DNA of 49,524 nt, taken from positions 1 to 49,524 of the forward strand of contig NZ_WTKU01000029.1 of the NCBI RefSeq assembly GCF_011378715.1. Direction: 5' to 3'. Every line of letters starts with the position of its first letter. The first letter of the stretch is position 1. The notes under the pieces were generated by a model, which saw only the letters and a list, made by a program, of their open reading frames with translations, made no database searches and had not been told where the DNA came from. This stretch comes from Psychromonas sp. SA13A. GTDB taxonomy: Bacteria > Pseudomonadota > Gammaproteobacteria > Enterobacterales > Psychromonadaceae. The position numbers and the translations under genes were made by a program. Shown here in pieces: positions 1-8,586 of this stretch.

Positions 1-371
1 TGCGTGTTGATGACAAATCGGCTAAATCAGTGACTGCTGCTACGATTGCTTTATTGCAACCATACAAAGGTGCGATATTTACGATCACTGCTGATAATGG
101 TAAAGAATTTGCCTATCATGAAGTGATGACCGAATATTTAAATTGTGGTGTTTATTTTGCAGATCCTTATTGTTCGTGGCAAAGAGGTTTGAATGAAAAT
201 ACGAATGGTTTGTTACGACAATATTGGCCGAAATCAACGGACTTTAAAAAAGTATCGCAATCAGAAGTTGAAGATGTAATCGTTAAATTGAATGATAGGC
301 CAAGAAAGAAACTAAATTACAAAACGCCAGCCAAATTAATGGCTGAACATATGGTAGTTATAGCTGCTTAG
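1..371 (+). CDS. IS30-family transposase, C-terminal part (5' end outside window)
   Basis: The reading frame is already open at base 3 and runs to a TAG at 369-371, so only the last ~123 residues are visible. The piece holds the end of the DDE integrase core typical of IS30: the second catalytic Asp in TADNGKEF, then the signature WQRGLNENTNGLLRQY, whose Glu (NEN) is the third catalytic acid. The conserved tail RPRKKLNYKTPAKL follows. In this family the enzyme cuts and joins the ends of its own element. No stop or frameshift interrupts the visible part, so it could belong to an intact copy. The GTG at base 30 is internal, not a start. Confidence 0.9.
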   Translation, partial: RVDDKSAKSVTAATIALLQPYKGAIFTITADNGKEFAYHEVMTEYLNCGVYFADPYCSWQRGLNENTNGLLRQYWPKSTDFKKVSQSEVEDVIVKLNDRPRKKLNYKTPAKLMAEHMVVIAA

Positions 372-400
372 TCGTTATGCACTTCAATGTTGAATCCGCC
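1..400 (+). mobile_element. IS30-family insertion sequence, right end (partial)
   Basis: The transposase gene ends at 371 and is followed by GCACTTCAATGTTGAATCC at about 379-397. This resembles the right inverted repeat of IS30-type elements; its reverse complement has the ATTCAACATTGAAGTGC core found at such ends. I place the end near 400. The left end is outside the window, so the matching repeat and the short target duplication cannot be checked here. Confidence 0.65.
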
Positions 401-578
401 ATCTAAAATCAAAAACTTAAAATCAGAAATAAGAAATCAAATATTAATCATGTGGATAGACAGAATCATTCTCTATTAACAAGAGAAAAGTACAGTGATA
501 CCCACTTTGTATATCAAGACACAATAATTTATAGACAAGAAAAGCTAATACTGAAGAACAATCAAAACCTAGAGAGCA

Positions 579-613
579 AAAAGGCTCATCACTTTTCAGT
601 CATGAGCCTTTTC
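579..613. terminator. rho-independent-type terminator hairpin
   Basis: The arms AAAGGCTCAT (581-590) and ATGAGCCTTT (602-611) pair perfectly around an 11-base loop, with A-runs before and T-runs after on both strands. No gene ends directly upstream on the plus strand except the IS30 transposase 200 bp away, so it may be left over from an RNA operon interrupted by the IS. Confidence 0.7.
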
Positions 614-630
614 TAGTGTTATTGAAACGA

Positions 631-661
631 AAAAGGGCTTCTCAAATGAGAAGCCCTTTTT
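631..661 (-). terminator. terminator of first tRNA-Ser gene
   Basis: GGGCTTCTCA (635-644) pairs with TGAGAAGCCC (647-656), with A-rich and T-rich flanks. It lies 8 bp beyond the 3' end of the minus-strand tRNA-Ser and is duplicated with it at 1635-1665. Confidence 0.85.
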
Positions 662-668
662 CTTAATG

Positions 669-759
669 TGGCGGAGGAGGAGAGATTTGAACTCTCGGAG
701 AGCTATTAACCCTCGCTGGTTTTCAAGACCAGTGCATTCAGCCGCTCTGCCACCCCTCC
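669..759 (-). tRNA. tRNA-Ser(UGA), copy 1
   Basis: Read on the minus strand this is a 91-base class II tRNA with CCA encoded (TGG at 669-671). It starts GGAGGGGTGGCAGAGCGG and has a CTTGAAA anticodon loop, giving anticodon UGA for UCA-type serine codons. It also has the long variable arm expected of tRNA-Ser and a T arm with GTTCAAATC. The acceptor stem pairs with one G-U, and the discriminator base is G, as in E. coli tRNA-Ser. It is identical to the copy at 1673-1763. Confidence 0.96.
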
Positions 760-929
760 GCAGAACGAGGCGTATATTATAGAAACTGAGATAAAAGCCA
801 AGTACTTTTTTACAATTAAAGTTCGAACGCTTAATTACCCATCAAATAGAACAAGTTTCAATCAATCACTTTATAAAAAGCAATCAATCGTTATTAATAC
901 AACTGAAACAATATTATTTATTGAAATAG

Positions 930-1352
930 TTAACATTGCTTTATCGAGGTAATTTTAAAATGACGCCTTATATATTCGAGATAAATACCAAAAGGTCGGC
1001 TCACCATCAGCATTAATAGTGAAGATGAAATAACAAGGCTAATTATTTCATTAACGTCTGCTCCTGCAATGGCTAATGTGATGATATAAATGGGCAATTG
1101 AAATGACATGAACGCTAAAGCATCGATCACTGTTTTATATAAACGAGTATTCGGTTGTGTCCATTTAAAACAGCAATCACGCCAAATTGCATAAGGCCTG
1201 GCGGTTAATACCATCATAGGTATCATGATCAAACGTGTAATAAATACTTCGCTAGGATCCATTCCTGCTATGAACAACTCAGTACAAGCGGCAATAACTG
1301 TAAAGAATATAATAGTGGCAAGAGTATCAACCATAAAACAACGCATCTTCAT
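930..1352 (-). CDS. alaE: AlaE-family L-alanine exporter
   Basis: This is a small inner-membrane protein of 140 residues with about four hydrophobic segments. It matches the AlaE family (149 residues in E. coli), which exports L-alanine using the proton gradient. Conserved features visible are the opening VDTLA, ARPYAIWRD after the second segment, FQLPIYI in the third and the RRHFK end. An upstream in-frame start at 1469 exists. I chose the ATG at 1352 because GAAGGTG lies just upstream and the family begins here. The gene stands alone between two identical tRNA-Ser genes and could be lost by recombination between them. The family call is fairly sure; the substrate is taken from the E. coli member. 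Confidence 0.8.
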   Translation of the reverse strand: MKMRCFMVDTLATIIFFTVIAACTELFIAGMDPSEVFITRLIMIPMMVLTARPYAIWRDCCFKWTQPNTRLYKTVIDALAFMSFQLPIYIITLAIAGADVNEIISLVISSSLLMLMVSRPFGIYLEYIRRHFKITSIKQC

Positions 1353-1672
1353 TATTATATTCACCTTCAATGTTAAGTGCCCTTTCAGTATTTCATCACG
1401 GGGTATATGTATTGATTCATTTTTACAGCTGTCGTTAAAAGGACTTATTTTACTCACAACAAAATACATGAGAAAAGCAGAGCACTCAACTTAGCATATA
1501 AAAATTAATGATAATTAAAAGAAGATTAGATTTTTAAGGAAGTGATTATTAAATACAGTGACAGTGGCAACAATGGAAAGTTGTAAAGATAGAAAGTGAT
1601 TTATAAGGTATGGGTTATAAGGTAGTAGAAACGAAAAAGGGCTTCTCAATTGAGAAGCCCTTTTTCTTAATG
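1353..1672. other. intergenic between alaE and second tRNA-Ser
   Basis: These 320 bases hold the presumed alaE promoter (reading left) and the terminator of the second tRNA-Ser. No other gene or RNA is apparent. Confidence 0.5.
1635..1665 (-). terminator. terminator of second tRNA-Ser gene
   Basis: It is the same perfect hairpin as at 631-661, with GGGCTTCTCA and TGAGAAGCCC arms flanked by A-run and T-run. It differs at one loop base (A at 646, T at 1650). Confidence 0.85.
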
Positions 1673-1763
1673 TGGCGGAGGAGGAGAGATTTGAACTCTC
1701 GGAGAGCTATTAACCCTCGCTGGTTTTCAAGACCAGTGCATTCAGCCGCTCTGCCACCCCTCC
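1673..1763 (-). tRNA. tRNA-Ser(UGA), copy 2
   Basis: It is a 91-base tRNA-Ser with anticodon UGA, identical at every base to the copy 1004 bp to the left. CCA is encoded at 1673-1675. The structural evidence is as for copy 1. A minus-strand promoter lies immediately upstream. Confidence 0.96.
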
Positions 1764-1777
1764 GCAGAACGAGGCGT

Positions 1778-1805
1778 ACTATATCTAGATTTAAAAAAAA
1801 GCCAA
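1778..1805 (-). promoter_or_regulatory. promoter of tRNA-Ser copy 2
   Basis: On the minus strand, TTGGCT (1800-1805) and TATAGT (1778-1783) are separated by 16 bases, and the tRNA begins 15 bases past the -10. Copy 1 has a related TTGGCT plus TATAAT arrangement upstream, but with different spacing. Confidence 0.6.
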
Positions 1806-2013
1806 GCTTTATTTTAACATTTCTTAAAATTAGTTTTAATTTTCAACATTTGCGCACTTCAACCTTTAATTCCCCTGCAATCACCTTTACTATTCATCAC
1901 TTAAGTTGAGGAAGTTTAACGAGTTATATTATTCGCTTTTATTTCAACCCTCGTTTTTCTATAAACGCCTCTTTCTCGAACATTATTATCGCTATTCACT
2001 TAAGGTTTCCAGC

Positions 2014-3972
2014 ATGTTTCAAGACAATCCATTATTAAATCAACTTAAACAAACCATGCAGGAAAACACCCCAAAACGCACAGGGATTGTCAAAGCCTCT
2101 GACCGTGGGTTTGGTTTTTTAGAAACCGATAAAGGTAAACGCTTTTTTATTGCACCCAGTGAAATGAAAAAAGTATTACACGGTGACAAAATAACTGCCT
2201 CTATTACAGAGAATGGCGATAAGTCATCTGCACAACCTTTACAATTAAAACAAACCAACACCACAGAGTTTGTTGCTCAACTTTCTATTAAAGATAAACG
2301 TATCTCGATTAAACCTAATAATCCGTTATTACAGGGGTTCTTTAAAATTAAAGGCGCCATGCAACTTAGCAATAAAGGTTACCATGATGGTGATTGGGTG
2401 AAGGTTAAATTACTTTCTCACGCCCTTGATGGTAATGGTTTCTTAGTTGAAGTGGTTGAGAAAGTCGCTGAGCATAACGACCCATTTGCGTATCGCTTAA
2501 TTGCAGTCGCTACACATCAATTACCTAATAAAGCCCCTGAATTTGATCATCCTTGGCAGGTTATCGATGCGGACCTTGAACGACAAGATTTAACAAAGAT
2601 GCCTTTTTTCACTATTGACGGTGTTAACACTCAGGATATGGATGATGCATTGTACATTGAAGAAAATGAACAAGGTTGGGCACTAACCGTTGCTATCTCT
2701 GATCCTTCTGCTTACGTGCCTGAAAAGAGCGAAATGGATACGGAAGCGAAAAAACGTTCGTTTACTTTATACTTACCTAATTTTAACGTACCAATGTTAC
2801 CGCGTGATTTAAGTGATAGCTTATGTTCACTGAAAGAAGGTGAAAAACGCGCGACTATCTGTTGTACCCTGCAAATTGGTAAAAGCGGTGAAATCCTAGG
2901 CGAACCTACTTTTTTTGCTGCCTGGATAAAATCTCATTATCGTCTCAATTACCATGATGTTTCGACTTATCTAGAAAACGAAACGCTAGCAGAAGGTCAA
3001 TGGAAACCTAATAAAGAATTAGGGCCATTATTAAAAGTGCTTGAACAAGCGACTGAAATCCGTCATCAATGGCGTTGCGAAAATACCGTAGTGATTAAAA
3101 GCCAGCCCGATTACACTTTAAAGCTAAATAATAAAGGTGAAGTTTACGAGATTCTATGTGAACCACGCCGTACAGCGAACCGTTTAGTTGAAGAGTCAAT
3201 GATTGCCGCGAATGTTTGTGCCGGTGACTTTCTTGCAAAGCATTGCCAAACGGGAGTGTTTAATGTGCATTCTGGTTTTGCTTCGGACAGATTAGAAAAA
3301 GCCGCTACTTTATTAGCGGAATATGGCATCACCGTTGAAGCTGCAACATTAGCAACGCTAGAGGGTTACATAAAGATGCGCCAAGATGTGGCGTTATTAC
3401 ATAATGCTTACTTAGATCATCGTTTACGCCGTTTGTTATCTTATGCAGACACAACGCCTTCCCCTGCCCCGCATTTCACTATGGGAGTCGACCATTACGC
3501 GACTTGGACATCACCGATCCGTAAATATGGAGATTTAATTAACCATCGTTTAATTAAATCAGTATTAATGCAACAAACAGCAACTGAAATTGATGCTGAT
3601 ATTGGTGTACACCTTAATGAAGCCCGTAAAGTACAGCGTATGGCTGAACGTGATGTGAATAATTTATTATATTGCTGCTATTTGAAAGACCAAGAGAACT
3701 CAGATTGGCGTTATAAAGCAGAAATATTTGATATCGTTAAAGCTGGTTGTCGCGTGCGTGTTCAAGAAAACGGTGCGACTTTCTTTGTACCAAGTAGCTT
3801 GCTAGGCAAATCTTCTGAAGCTAAAAAAATAGAATGTGTTCGTGAACAAGGCGTGGTTAAAGTAGCCGATCAAATTGAATTGCAATTAGGTGATGTCATT
3901 GATGTGATGCTCACGTCGGTTAAACCCGAGTCTCGTCAATTAATTGCTAAACTTGCTGAACCACTAGCTTAA
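2014..3972 (+). CDS. rnb: exoribonuclease II (RNase II)
   Basis: This 652-residue processive 3'-5' exoribonuclease degrades single-stranded mRNA in the cytoplasm (E. coli protein: 644). Cold-shock-like domains fill the first ~180 residues. The RNB catalytic domain carries the metal-binding acids in TIDGVNTQDMDDA as Asp202, 208, 210 and 211, matching E. coli 201, 207, 209 and 210. SPIRKYGDLINHRL and a C-terminal S1 domain follow. The frame is open back to an ATG at 1906, but I take the ATG at 2014 because MFQDNPLLNQLKQ matches the E. coli N-terminus and AAGG lies about 10 bases before it. The gene stands alone, with a strong hairpin after it. Confidence 0.97.
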   Translation: MFQDNPLLNQLKQTMQENTPKRTGIVKASDRGFGFLETDKGKRFFIAPSEMKKVLHGDKITASITENGDKSSAQPLQLKQTNTTEFVAQLSIKDKRISIKPNNPLLQGFFKIKGAMQLSNKGYHDGDWVKVKLLSHALDGNGFLVEVVEKVAEHNDPFAYRLIAVATHQLPNKAPEFDHPWQVIDADLERQDLTKMPFFTIDGVNTQDMDDALYIEENEQGWALTVAISDPSAYVPEKSEMDTEAKKRSFTLYLPNFNVPMLPRDLSDSLCSLKEGEKRATICCTLQIGKSGEILGEPTFFAAWIKSHYRLNYHDVSTYLENETLAEGQWKPNKELGPLLKVLEQATEIRHQWRCENTVVIKSQPDYTLKLNNKGEVYEILCEPRRTANRLVEESMIAANVCAGDFLAKHCQTGVFNVHSGFASDRLEKAATLLAEYGITVEAATLATLEGYIKMRQDVALLHNAYLDHRLRRLLSYADTTPSPAPHFTMGVDHYATWTSPIRKYGDLINHRLIKSVLMQQTATEIDADIGVHLNEARKVQRMAERDVNNLLYCCYLKDQENSDWRYKAEIFDIVKAGCRVRVQENGATFFVPSSLLGKSSEAKKIECVREQGVVKVADQIELQLGDVIDVMLTSVKPESRQLIAKLAEPLA

Positions 3973-4012
3973 ACGCCTTTAATCATCTCAAAACACACTT
4001 CTAATAGTCCTC

Positions 4013-4043
4013 TAATCAGTTGATCTTTAAGATCAACTGATTA
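4013..4043 (+). terminator. stem-loop after rnb
   Basis: AATCAGTTGATC (4014-4025) and GATCAACTGATT (4031-4042) form a perfect 12-bp stem with a 5-base loop. The T-run after it is poor, so it may terminate weakly or protect the rnb mRNA 3' end. Confidence 0.6.
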
Positions 4044-4088
4044 ACGCCTTTGTTTGTTAACGACAAAAAGCGACTTTGTTAAACTCTA

Positions 4089-4097
4089 TGGTACAAT
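4089..4097 (+). promoter_or_regulatory. extended -10 promoter for ygiQ
   Basis: TGG followed by TACAAT at 4092-4097 is an extended -10 element (TGn plus hexamer). It lies 38 bases before the TTG start. No good -35 box is seen at 16-18 bp, as is usual for extended -10 promoters. Confidence 0.45.
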
Positions 4098-4134
4098 GAC
4101 CCCAATTTAACATTCCAATACTAGAGATTTTTTC

Positions 4135-6426
4135 TTGAAGCCAATAACTCCCCACAAAGACCGCAATTTATTTTCATATCCAAAATACAAAAATAGATCT
4201 GCTAAAGCAGCTCCATTTTTACCTATGTCACGTAAAGAGATGAAACAGCTTGGCTGGGATAGTTGCGACATTATTATAGTCACAGGTGATGCTTATGTGG
4301 ATCACCCTAGTTTCGGAATGGCTGTCATTGGCCGTATGCTTGAAGTACAAGGTTTCAGAGTCGGTATTATCGCTCAACCTGACTGGCATTCAAAAGATGC
4401 ATTTATGGAACTAGGTAAGCCTAATTTATACTTTGGTGTGACTGCCGGTAACATGGACTCAATGATCAACCGTTATACGGCTGAAAGAAGACTAAGACAT
4501 GATGATGCTTATACGCCAAATGATGAAGGCGGTAAACGTCCGGATCGTGCCGTTGCTGCTTACACACAACGTTGTAAAGAAGCTTACAAAGGTATTCCCG
4601 TTATTATTGGTGGTATTGAAGCGAGCTTACGTCGCATAGCACATTATGACTATTGGTCTGACAAAGTCCGTCAATCTGTTTTGTTCGATGCAAAAGCAGA
4701 CCTATTAATTTATGGTAATGCGGAACGTCCGCTAATTGAAATTTCACACCGTATTGCACAAGGTGATGATATCAAAACCATTACCGATGTACGCGGTAGT
4801 GCTTTTCTAACTAATTCAGCCCTTCCTGGCTGGACAGGTATTGATTCACGCAGTGTTGATAAGCCAGGTAAAATAGATCCTATCTATAGCCCTTATCAAG
4901 ATTTAAGTGAAAAATGTGATACGGCGAAAGATGAAAGCGATGCTGCTGATGAAGCATCTGACATCACTAAAACAGCGCAAGTTATACAAATGACCCCACA
5001 TAAAGGCACGCCGCAAGAAGAGCGTGAAAAAAGATGGGAAGAGAAAGCAAAAGCTTGGTCAACGACTTATATTAATTTGCCAACTTTTGAGCAAGTGAAA
5101 GAAAATAAAATGCTGTATGCACATGCATCACGTATTTTTCACCAAGAAGTTAACCCAACCTCTGCAAAAGCATTAATGCAGAAGCATGGTAGTCGTGCTA
5201 TCTGGTTAAATCCACCTGCAACCCCATTAGAAGAAAGTGAAATGGATGGTGTATTTGGTTTACCTTATGCTCGTGTTCCGCATCCAAGTTATGGCGATGC
5301 TAAAATTCCCGCTTACGATATGATAAAAACATCCATCAATATTATGCGAGGTTGTTTTGGAGGCTGTACTTTCTGTAGTATTACCGAGCATGAAGGCCGC
5401 ATAATACAAAGTCGTTCGCAGGAATCAATCATCAATGAAATTGAAGACATTAAACTTAAAGTACCTGGGTTTACTGGCGTAATTTCAGACCTTGGTGGTC
5501 CAACGGCTAATATGTATAAATTACGTTGTAAGAGTGAAAAAGCCGAAGCAACTTGCCGTAAACCCTCTTGTGTATGGCCAACTATTTGTGGTCATCTCGA
5601 TACTGACCATACGCCAACGATTGAGCTATATCGCGCGGCACGAAGAGTACCTGGCATTAAGAAAGTATTAATTGCATCAGGTGTTCGTTATGACTTGGCG
5701 ATCCAAGATCCTGAATATGTTAAAGAACTCGCGACGCATCACGTGGGCGGATACTTGAAAATAGCGCCAGAACATACCGAAGAAGGTCCATTAAATAAAA
5801 TGATGAAACCGGGTATGGGTAGCTACGATAAATTTAAAGAGCTATTTGATCATTACTCTAAATTGGCCGGTAAAAAACAATACTTGATCCCATACTTTAT
5901 TTCAGCTCACCCTGGCACAACAGATATGGATATGATCAATCTAGCAATGTGGCTAAAGGAAAATGATTTTAAGTTAGATCAAGTACAAAACTTTTATCCT
6001 TCACCTTTAGCGAACGCGACGACTTTGTATCACACAGAAATTAATTCATTGCGTAATGTTAAAAGAAACAGTGAAACAGTGCCTATTCCAAAAGGAACCG
6101 TTCAACGTCGATTACATAAAGCGATACTGCGTTATCATGATCCAGATAATTGGCCAATTATTCGTGAAGCGTTAACCAAAATGGGATTAGATAAAACCTT
6201 GATTGGTAGTAAAGCAACGTGTTTAGTACCAAAAGAAACGCGTGCTGAAATTCTTAACAGAAATGCTACCAAAGCAAAAGCACCTTTAAAAGGCAATAAA
6301 GTTGCTGCAAAAAATAAAGGTAAAGTGACGAATAATAAGCGTGCGCCTAAAGCAAAATTTGGTAGTAAACCAGCAAATGGTAAGCAAGGTTTAACGCGCT
6401 TTAGTACTAACCAATTTCAAAAGTAA
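4135..6426 (+). CDS. ygiQ: YgiQ-family radical SAM protein
   Basis: This 763-residue member of the YgiQ family is very close to E. coli YgiQ along its length. The N-terminal half is a cobalamin-binding-like UPF0313 region ([31 protein letters not shown]). The radical SAM core carries the cluster motif [13 protein letters not shown] with Cys407, 411 and 414, a CxxxCxxC spacing. The last ~70 residues are a Lys/Ala-rich basic tail typical of the family. The start is a TTG: no ATG lies upstream in frame, and conserved residues (NLFSYP) begin by residue 11, so a downstream ATG would cut them off. The cellular role of YgiQ is not established. It is a single gene closed by the terminator at 6512. 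Confidence 0.93.
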   Translation: MKPITPHKDRNLFSYPKYKNRSAKAAPFLPMSRKEMKQLGWDSCDIIIVTGDAYVDHPSFGMAVIGRMLEVQGFRVGIIAQPDWHSKDAFMELGKPNLYFGVTAGNMDSMINRYTAERRLRHDDAYTPNDEGGKRPDRAVAAYTQRCKEAYKGIPVIIGGIEASLRRIAHYDYWSDKVRQSVLFDAKADLLIYGNAERPLIEISHRIAQGDDIKTITDVRGSAFLTNSALPGWTGIDSRSVDKPGKIDPIYSPYQDLSEKCDTAKDESDAADEASDITKTAQVIQMTPHKGTPQEEREKRWEEKAKAWSTTYINLPTFEQVKENKMLYAHASRIFHQEVNPTSAKALMQKHGSRAIWLNPPATPLEESEMDGVFGLPYARVPHPSYGDAKIPAYDMIKTSINIMRGCFGGCTFCSITEHEGRIIQSRSQESIINEIEDIKLKVPGFTGVISDLGGPTANMYKLRCKSEKAEATCRKPSCVWPTICGHLDTDHTPTIELYRAARRVPGIKKVLIASGVRYDLAIQDPEYVKELATHHVGGYLKIAPEHTEEGPLNKMMKPGMGSYDKFKELFDHYSKLAGKKQYLIPYFISAHPGTTDMDMINLAMWLKENDFKLDQVQNFYPSPLANATTLYHTEINSLRNVKRNSETVPIPKGTVQRRLHKAILRYHDPDNWPIIREALTKMGLDKTLIGSKATCLVPKETRAEILNRNATKAKAPLKGNKVAAKNKGKVTNNKRAPKAKFGSKPANGKQGLTRFSTNQFQK

Positions 6427-6511
6427 GCTTTGATTTTGGTATGGCGGGGTAGAAAGTAATGCTTAAGTAAAGCTTATAAATACCCTCACTATCTGCGATA
6501 AATTATCTTCG

Positions 6512-6549
6512 GAAAAAGCGTTAACTTTTAACTAAGTTAGCGCTTTTTT
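6512..6549 (+). terminator. terminator after ygiQ
   Basis: AAAAAGCGTTAACTT pairs with AAGTTAGCGCTTTTT (one G-U) around a 6-base loop and ends in a T-run at 6543-6548. It can also serve the convergent gene ending at 6616. Confidence 0.85.
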
Positions 6550-6615
6550 GTATCCATTATATTTATGTGATTTTCACTAAAAATTTAAAGGTTGAAGTCT
6601 TTTAAATAAACTAAT

Positions 6616-7293
6616 TTAATCTAATTGCAGCGCGCCTGTTTGCTTCAACTTACATATTTGGTTTAAAAATGAATTAATACGATAGGGTTGAAAATGAGTG
6701 GGCATTTTATTTTCCAACGCAGGAATAGGTGCTCGATCATCACGTAGATGCTTCAATATTAAGGATAATAAAGCAGAAAGATAACGCTTAAATTCATCGC
6801 TTTGATACAGTTTATCCCAATTGATAATATATTCATTACTCACCCCTTCTATCAACTGCTCTAACTGATAGGTGTAGCGTTGAATTTCCGTATCTCCCAT
6901 GCAATATTCTTTTACTAACTGCAGAAATAGATCTAAACATTCGCCACGCGGTACCAGAGTAAAAAACTCTTTTTGTTTAAGCGCGGTTTCATTACCTTTA
7001 TTAGCATTAGAATTAGAATTAATGATACGAAATAGAATTTCAAACATATGCACAATAGTTCTGTCTAAAATGCGTTGCTTTGGCACTCGCTGATGTTTCA
7101 TATCATCGGCAACAATTTTATAAAGCGTTAATAAATCAACCTTCTCAGCGACTTGTCGAGACAATTTATCAGCAATAGACACTGGAATACGATTGGCCAA
7201 CAGCGTATTTAGTGTTGTTCTGGTGAGTGTTTCCCTTAATGCATTGTGTGCTATATCTGTACCTTCAAATGGCACATTCTTATTTGCAGACAT
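6616..7293 (-). CDS. uncharacterised 225-residue protein
   Basis: I do not recognise this protein. It is predicted from composition to be soluble and mostly alpha-helical, with no signal peptide, no transmembrane segment and no obvious metal-binding cysteines (three scattered Cys). It is rich in Leu, Lys, Asn and Arg, with a short Asn/Ser-rich stretch near residues 92-101 (INSNSNANKG) that looks like a linker between two helical halves. The start is supported by AAGGAA 8 bases before the ATG. It lies 100 bp downstream of recR on the same strand and could be read with it, but no terminator or promoter settles this. Codon use looks like that of its neighbours, so I take it as a real gene. Confidence 0.8.
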   Translation of the reverse strand: MSANKNVPFEGTDIAHNALRETLTRTTLNTLLANRIPVSIADKLSRQVAEKVDLLTLYKIVADDMKHQRVPKQRILDRTIVHMFEILFRIINSNSNANKGNETALKQKEFFTLVPRGECLDLFLQLVKEYCMGDTEIQRYTYQLEQLIEGVSNEYIINWDKLYQSDEFKRYLSALLSLILKHLRDDRAPIPALENKMPTHFQPYRINSFLNQICKLKQTGALQLD

Positions 7294-7393
7294 TTTATTC
7301 CTTTAAGTGATGCAAACCTATCTTGCTGAAGCTATAACTCATAAACGGCAACCTTTAGGCCTCACTAAAGTGTAAAGCAAGACCAAACAGAGG

Positions 7394-7993
7394 CTATAAC
7401 TTTGATCGGCCGGTAAATGAATGCGATAAGGTGGTGCTATCTACAAACTCTAGCTCTCCACCTACTGGCACGCCGTGTGCGATACGACTTACCTGAATAC
7501 CATGTTTTCTGGCCATTTCTGCGATGTAATAAGCCGTTGCTTCACCTTCTACCGTAGGGTTAGTGGCTAAAATAACTTCATTAGTCTTACCCGCTTGCAT
7601 CTGTTTTTCTAATAGATTCAAACCGAGCTGGTCTGGACCTATACCATCGAGTGGTGATAAGTGCCCCATTAATACAAAATACGTACCAGAGAAAAGTGCA
7701 GTTTGTTCTATCGCCACCACATCAACGGGCATTTCTACAATACAAATAGTACCGTTGTCATTGCGTTTTTGGTTGTTACAAATAGAGCAAAAATCTTCTT
7801 CGGTAAATGTACGGCACTGTTGGCAATGGCCTATCTCGGCTACCGCTCTTGCTAACATGTCACTTAACTTAAGCGCACCATTACGATTTTTATCTAATAA
7901 ATGATACACCATACGCTGTGCCGACTTTGGCCCAACACTTGGTAAACATTGCAAGGCTTGCATTAACTCATCTATTAAAGGTCTACTTGACAT
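7394..7993 (-). CDS. recR: recombination mediator RecR
   Basis: This 199-residue protein acts with RecF and RecO to load RecA at single-strand gaps. A helix-hairpin-helix lies at about residues 10-30 ([12 protein letters not shown]). A zinc finger has Cys57, 60, 69 and 72, and a Toprim domain ([14 protein letters not shown] onward) includes [13 protein letters not shown]. Length and motifs match E. coli RecR (201). In many Gammaproteobacteria recR follows dnaX and ybaB. Here neither is present: upstream are a miniature element and a DUF2164 gene, so the usual cluster is broken or has moved. A purine-rich GAAGAAGAGA precedes the ATG. Confidence 0.97.
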   Translation of the reverse strand: MSSRPLIDELMQALQCLPSVGPKSAQRMVYHLLDKNRNGALKLSDMLARAVAEIGHCQQCRTFTEEDFCSICNNQKRNDNGTICIVEMPVDVVAIEQTALFSGTYFVLMGHLSPLDGIGPDQLGLNLLEKQMQAGKTNEVILATNPTVEGEATAYYIAEMARKHGIQVSRIAHGVPVGGELEFVDSTTLSHSFTGRSKL

Positions 7994-8075
7994 TATCTCT
8001 TCTTCTATTTTTAAGCATTATTTAAGGTATTTTTATAAGGCACTGGGTATAAGGTTCATTTTATTAAAGTTATTC

Positions 8076-8247
8076 GTAACTACTCAGGCCATCGCTATTT
8101 AAGACTATTTCTTCGTTGAAAAATGCTCATTTAAACCACTAAACTGCGCTTTTTCGCCTTGAACTAAGCATAAATAGTTTAGCCCTGAGCATTGACGTTT
8201 TTATTTTGATAAAAAGCACTCAGTTTTAATGGGTGCTGAGTAGTTAC
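8076..8247. mobile_element. IS66-like miniature inverted-repeat element, 172 bp
   Basis: The ends are perfect 12-bp inverted repeats, GTAACTACTCAG (8076-8087) and CTGAGTAGTTAC (8236-8247). They are flanked by an exact 8-bp direct repeat AGTTATTC at 8068-8075 and 8248-8255. Ends beginning GTAA and 8-bp target duplications are hallmarks of the IS66 family, so this looks like a non-autonomous derivative. There is no room for a gene. Internal inverted pairs (8122-8129 with 8186-8193; 8139-8145 with 8176-8182) would fold the centre into a hairpin. It sits between the DUF2164 gene and recR. Confidence 0.85.
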
Positions 8248-8288
8248 AGTTATTCTACTATTGTTCTCAACATCTGATTGCAATATTT

Positions 8289-8540
8289 TTAGTCAAATTC
8301 AGTGACTTTTTCCAATTCATAAAATGATTCAGTAATGGTATCCAGTTTATCATCTAATAAAGCTCTAGCATCATTTAGACCCTGATTATAATAATAACTA
8401 CCCACTTTTTCGGTAAAGAAATCTAACAAAAATTCAGCATCAAATTGCCCAAGATCTTGATCCAGCTCTTTTTCAAAATACTTTTGTATTTGATCTACTA
8501 TTGTGGCTTTTTGTGCATTAGAAAATTTAATTTCAGCCAT
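8289..8540 (-). CDS. DUF2164 family protein
   Basis: This small acidic helical protein of 83 residues matches DUF2164, a family of unknown function. It has an N-terminal IKFSNAQKATIVDQIQKYF and a conserved core AEFLLDFFTEKVGSYYYNQG. Two in-frame ATGs are six bases apart (8546 and 8540). The Shine-Dalgarno AGAGGA abuts the first and is 6 bases from the second, so I take 8540. It lies 46 bp downstream of mrp on the same strand and is probably cotranscribed. The miniature element beyond it separates it from recR. Confidence 0.85.
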   Translation of the reverse strand: MAEIKFSNAQKATIVDQIQKYFEKELDQDLGQFDAEFLLDFFTEKVGSYYYNQGLNDARALLDDKLDTITESFYELEKVTEFD

Positions 8541-8586
8541 TTTCATTCCTCTATCAACGGGTAGATAATTTATTAATCACTTTACC

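Larger units (their letters stand above)
401..668. other. intergenic region with two terminator hairpins
   Basis: Between the IS30 end and the first tRNA-Ser there is no plausible gene. From 401 to about 578 I see only AT-rich sequence. Two rho-independent-type hairpins follow, at 579-613 and 631-661, and are listed separately. Confidence 0.6.
624..774. repeat. 151-bp direct repeat carrying tRNA-Ser and terminator, copy 1
   Basis: Bases 624-774 recur at 1628-1778 with a single visible difference (646 versus 1650). The repeat includes the whole tRNA, its terminator and about 15 bp before the tRNA, then similarity stops abruptly. Confidence 0.9.
1628..1778. repeat. 151-bp direct repeat carrying tRNA-Ser and terminator, copy 2
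   Basis: This is the partner of 624-774, same orientation, offset 1004 bp. The DNA between the copies holds only alaE. Confidence 0.9.

Noticed and set aside
1610..1909. 99-residue open frame on the plus strand
   Set aside because: It runs straight through the second tRNA-Ser and its terminator in antisense. The translation is low-complexity and has no ribosome site of note.
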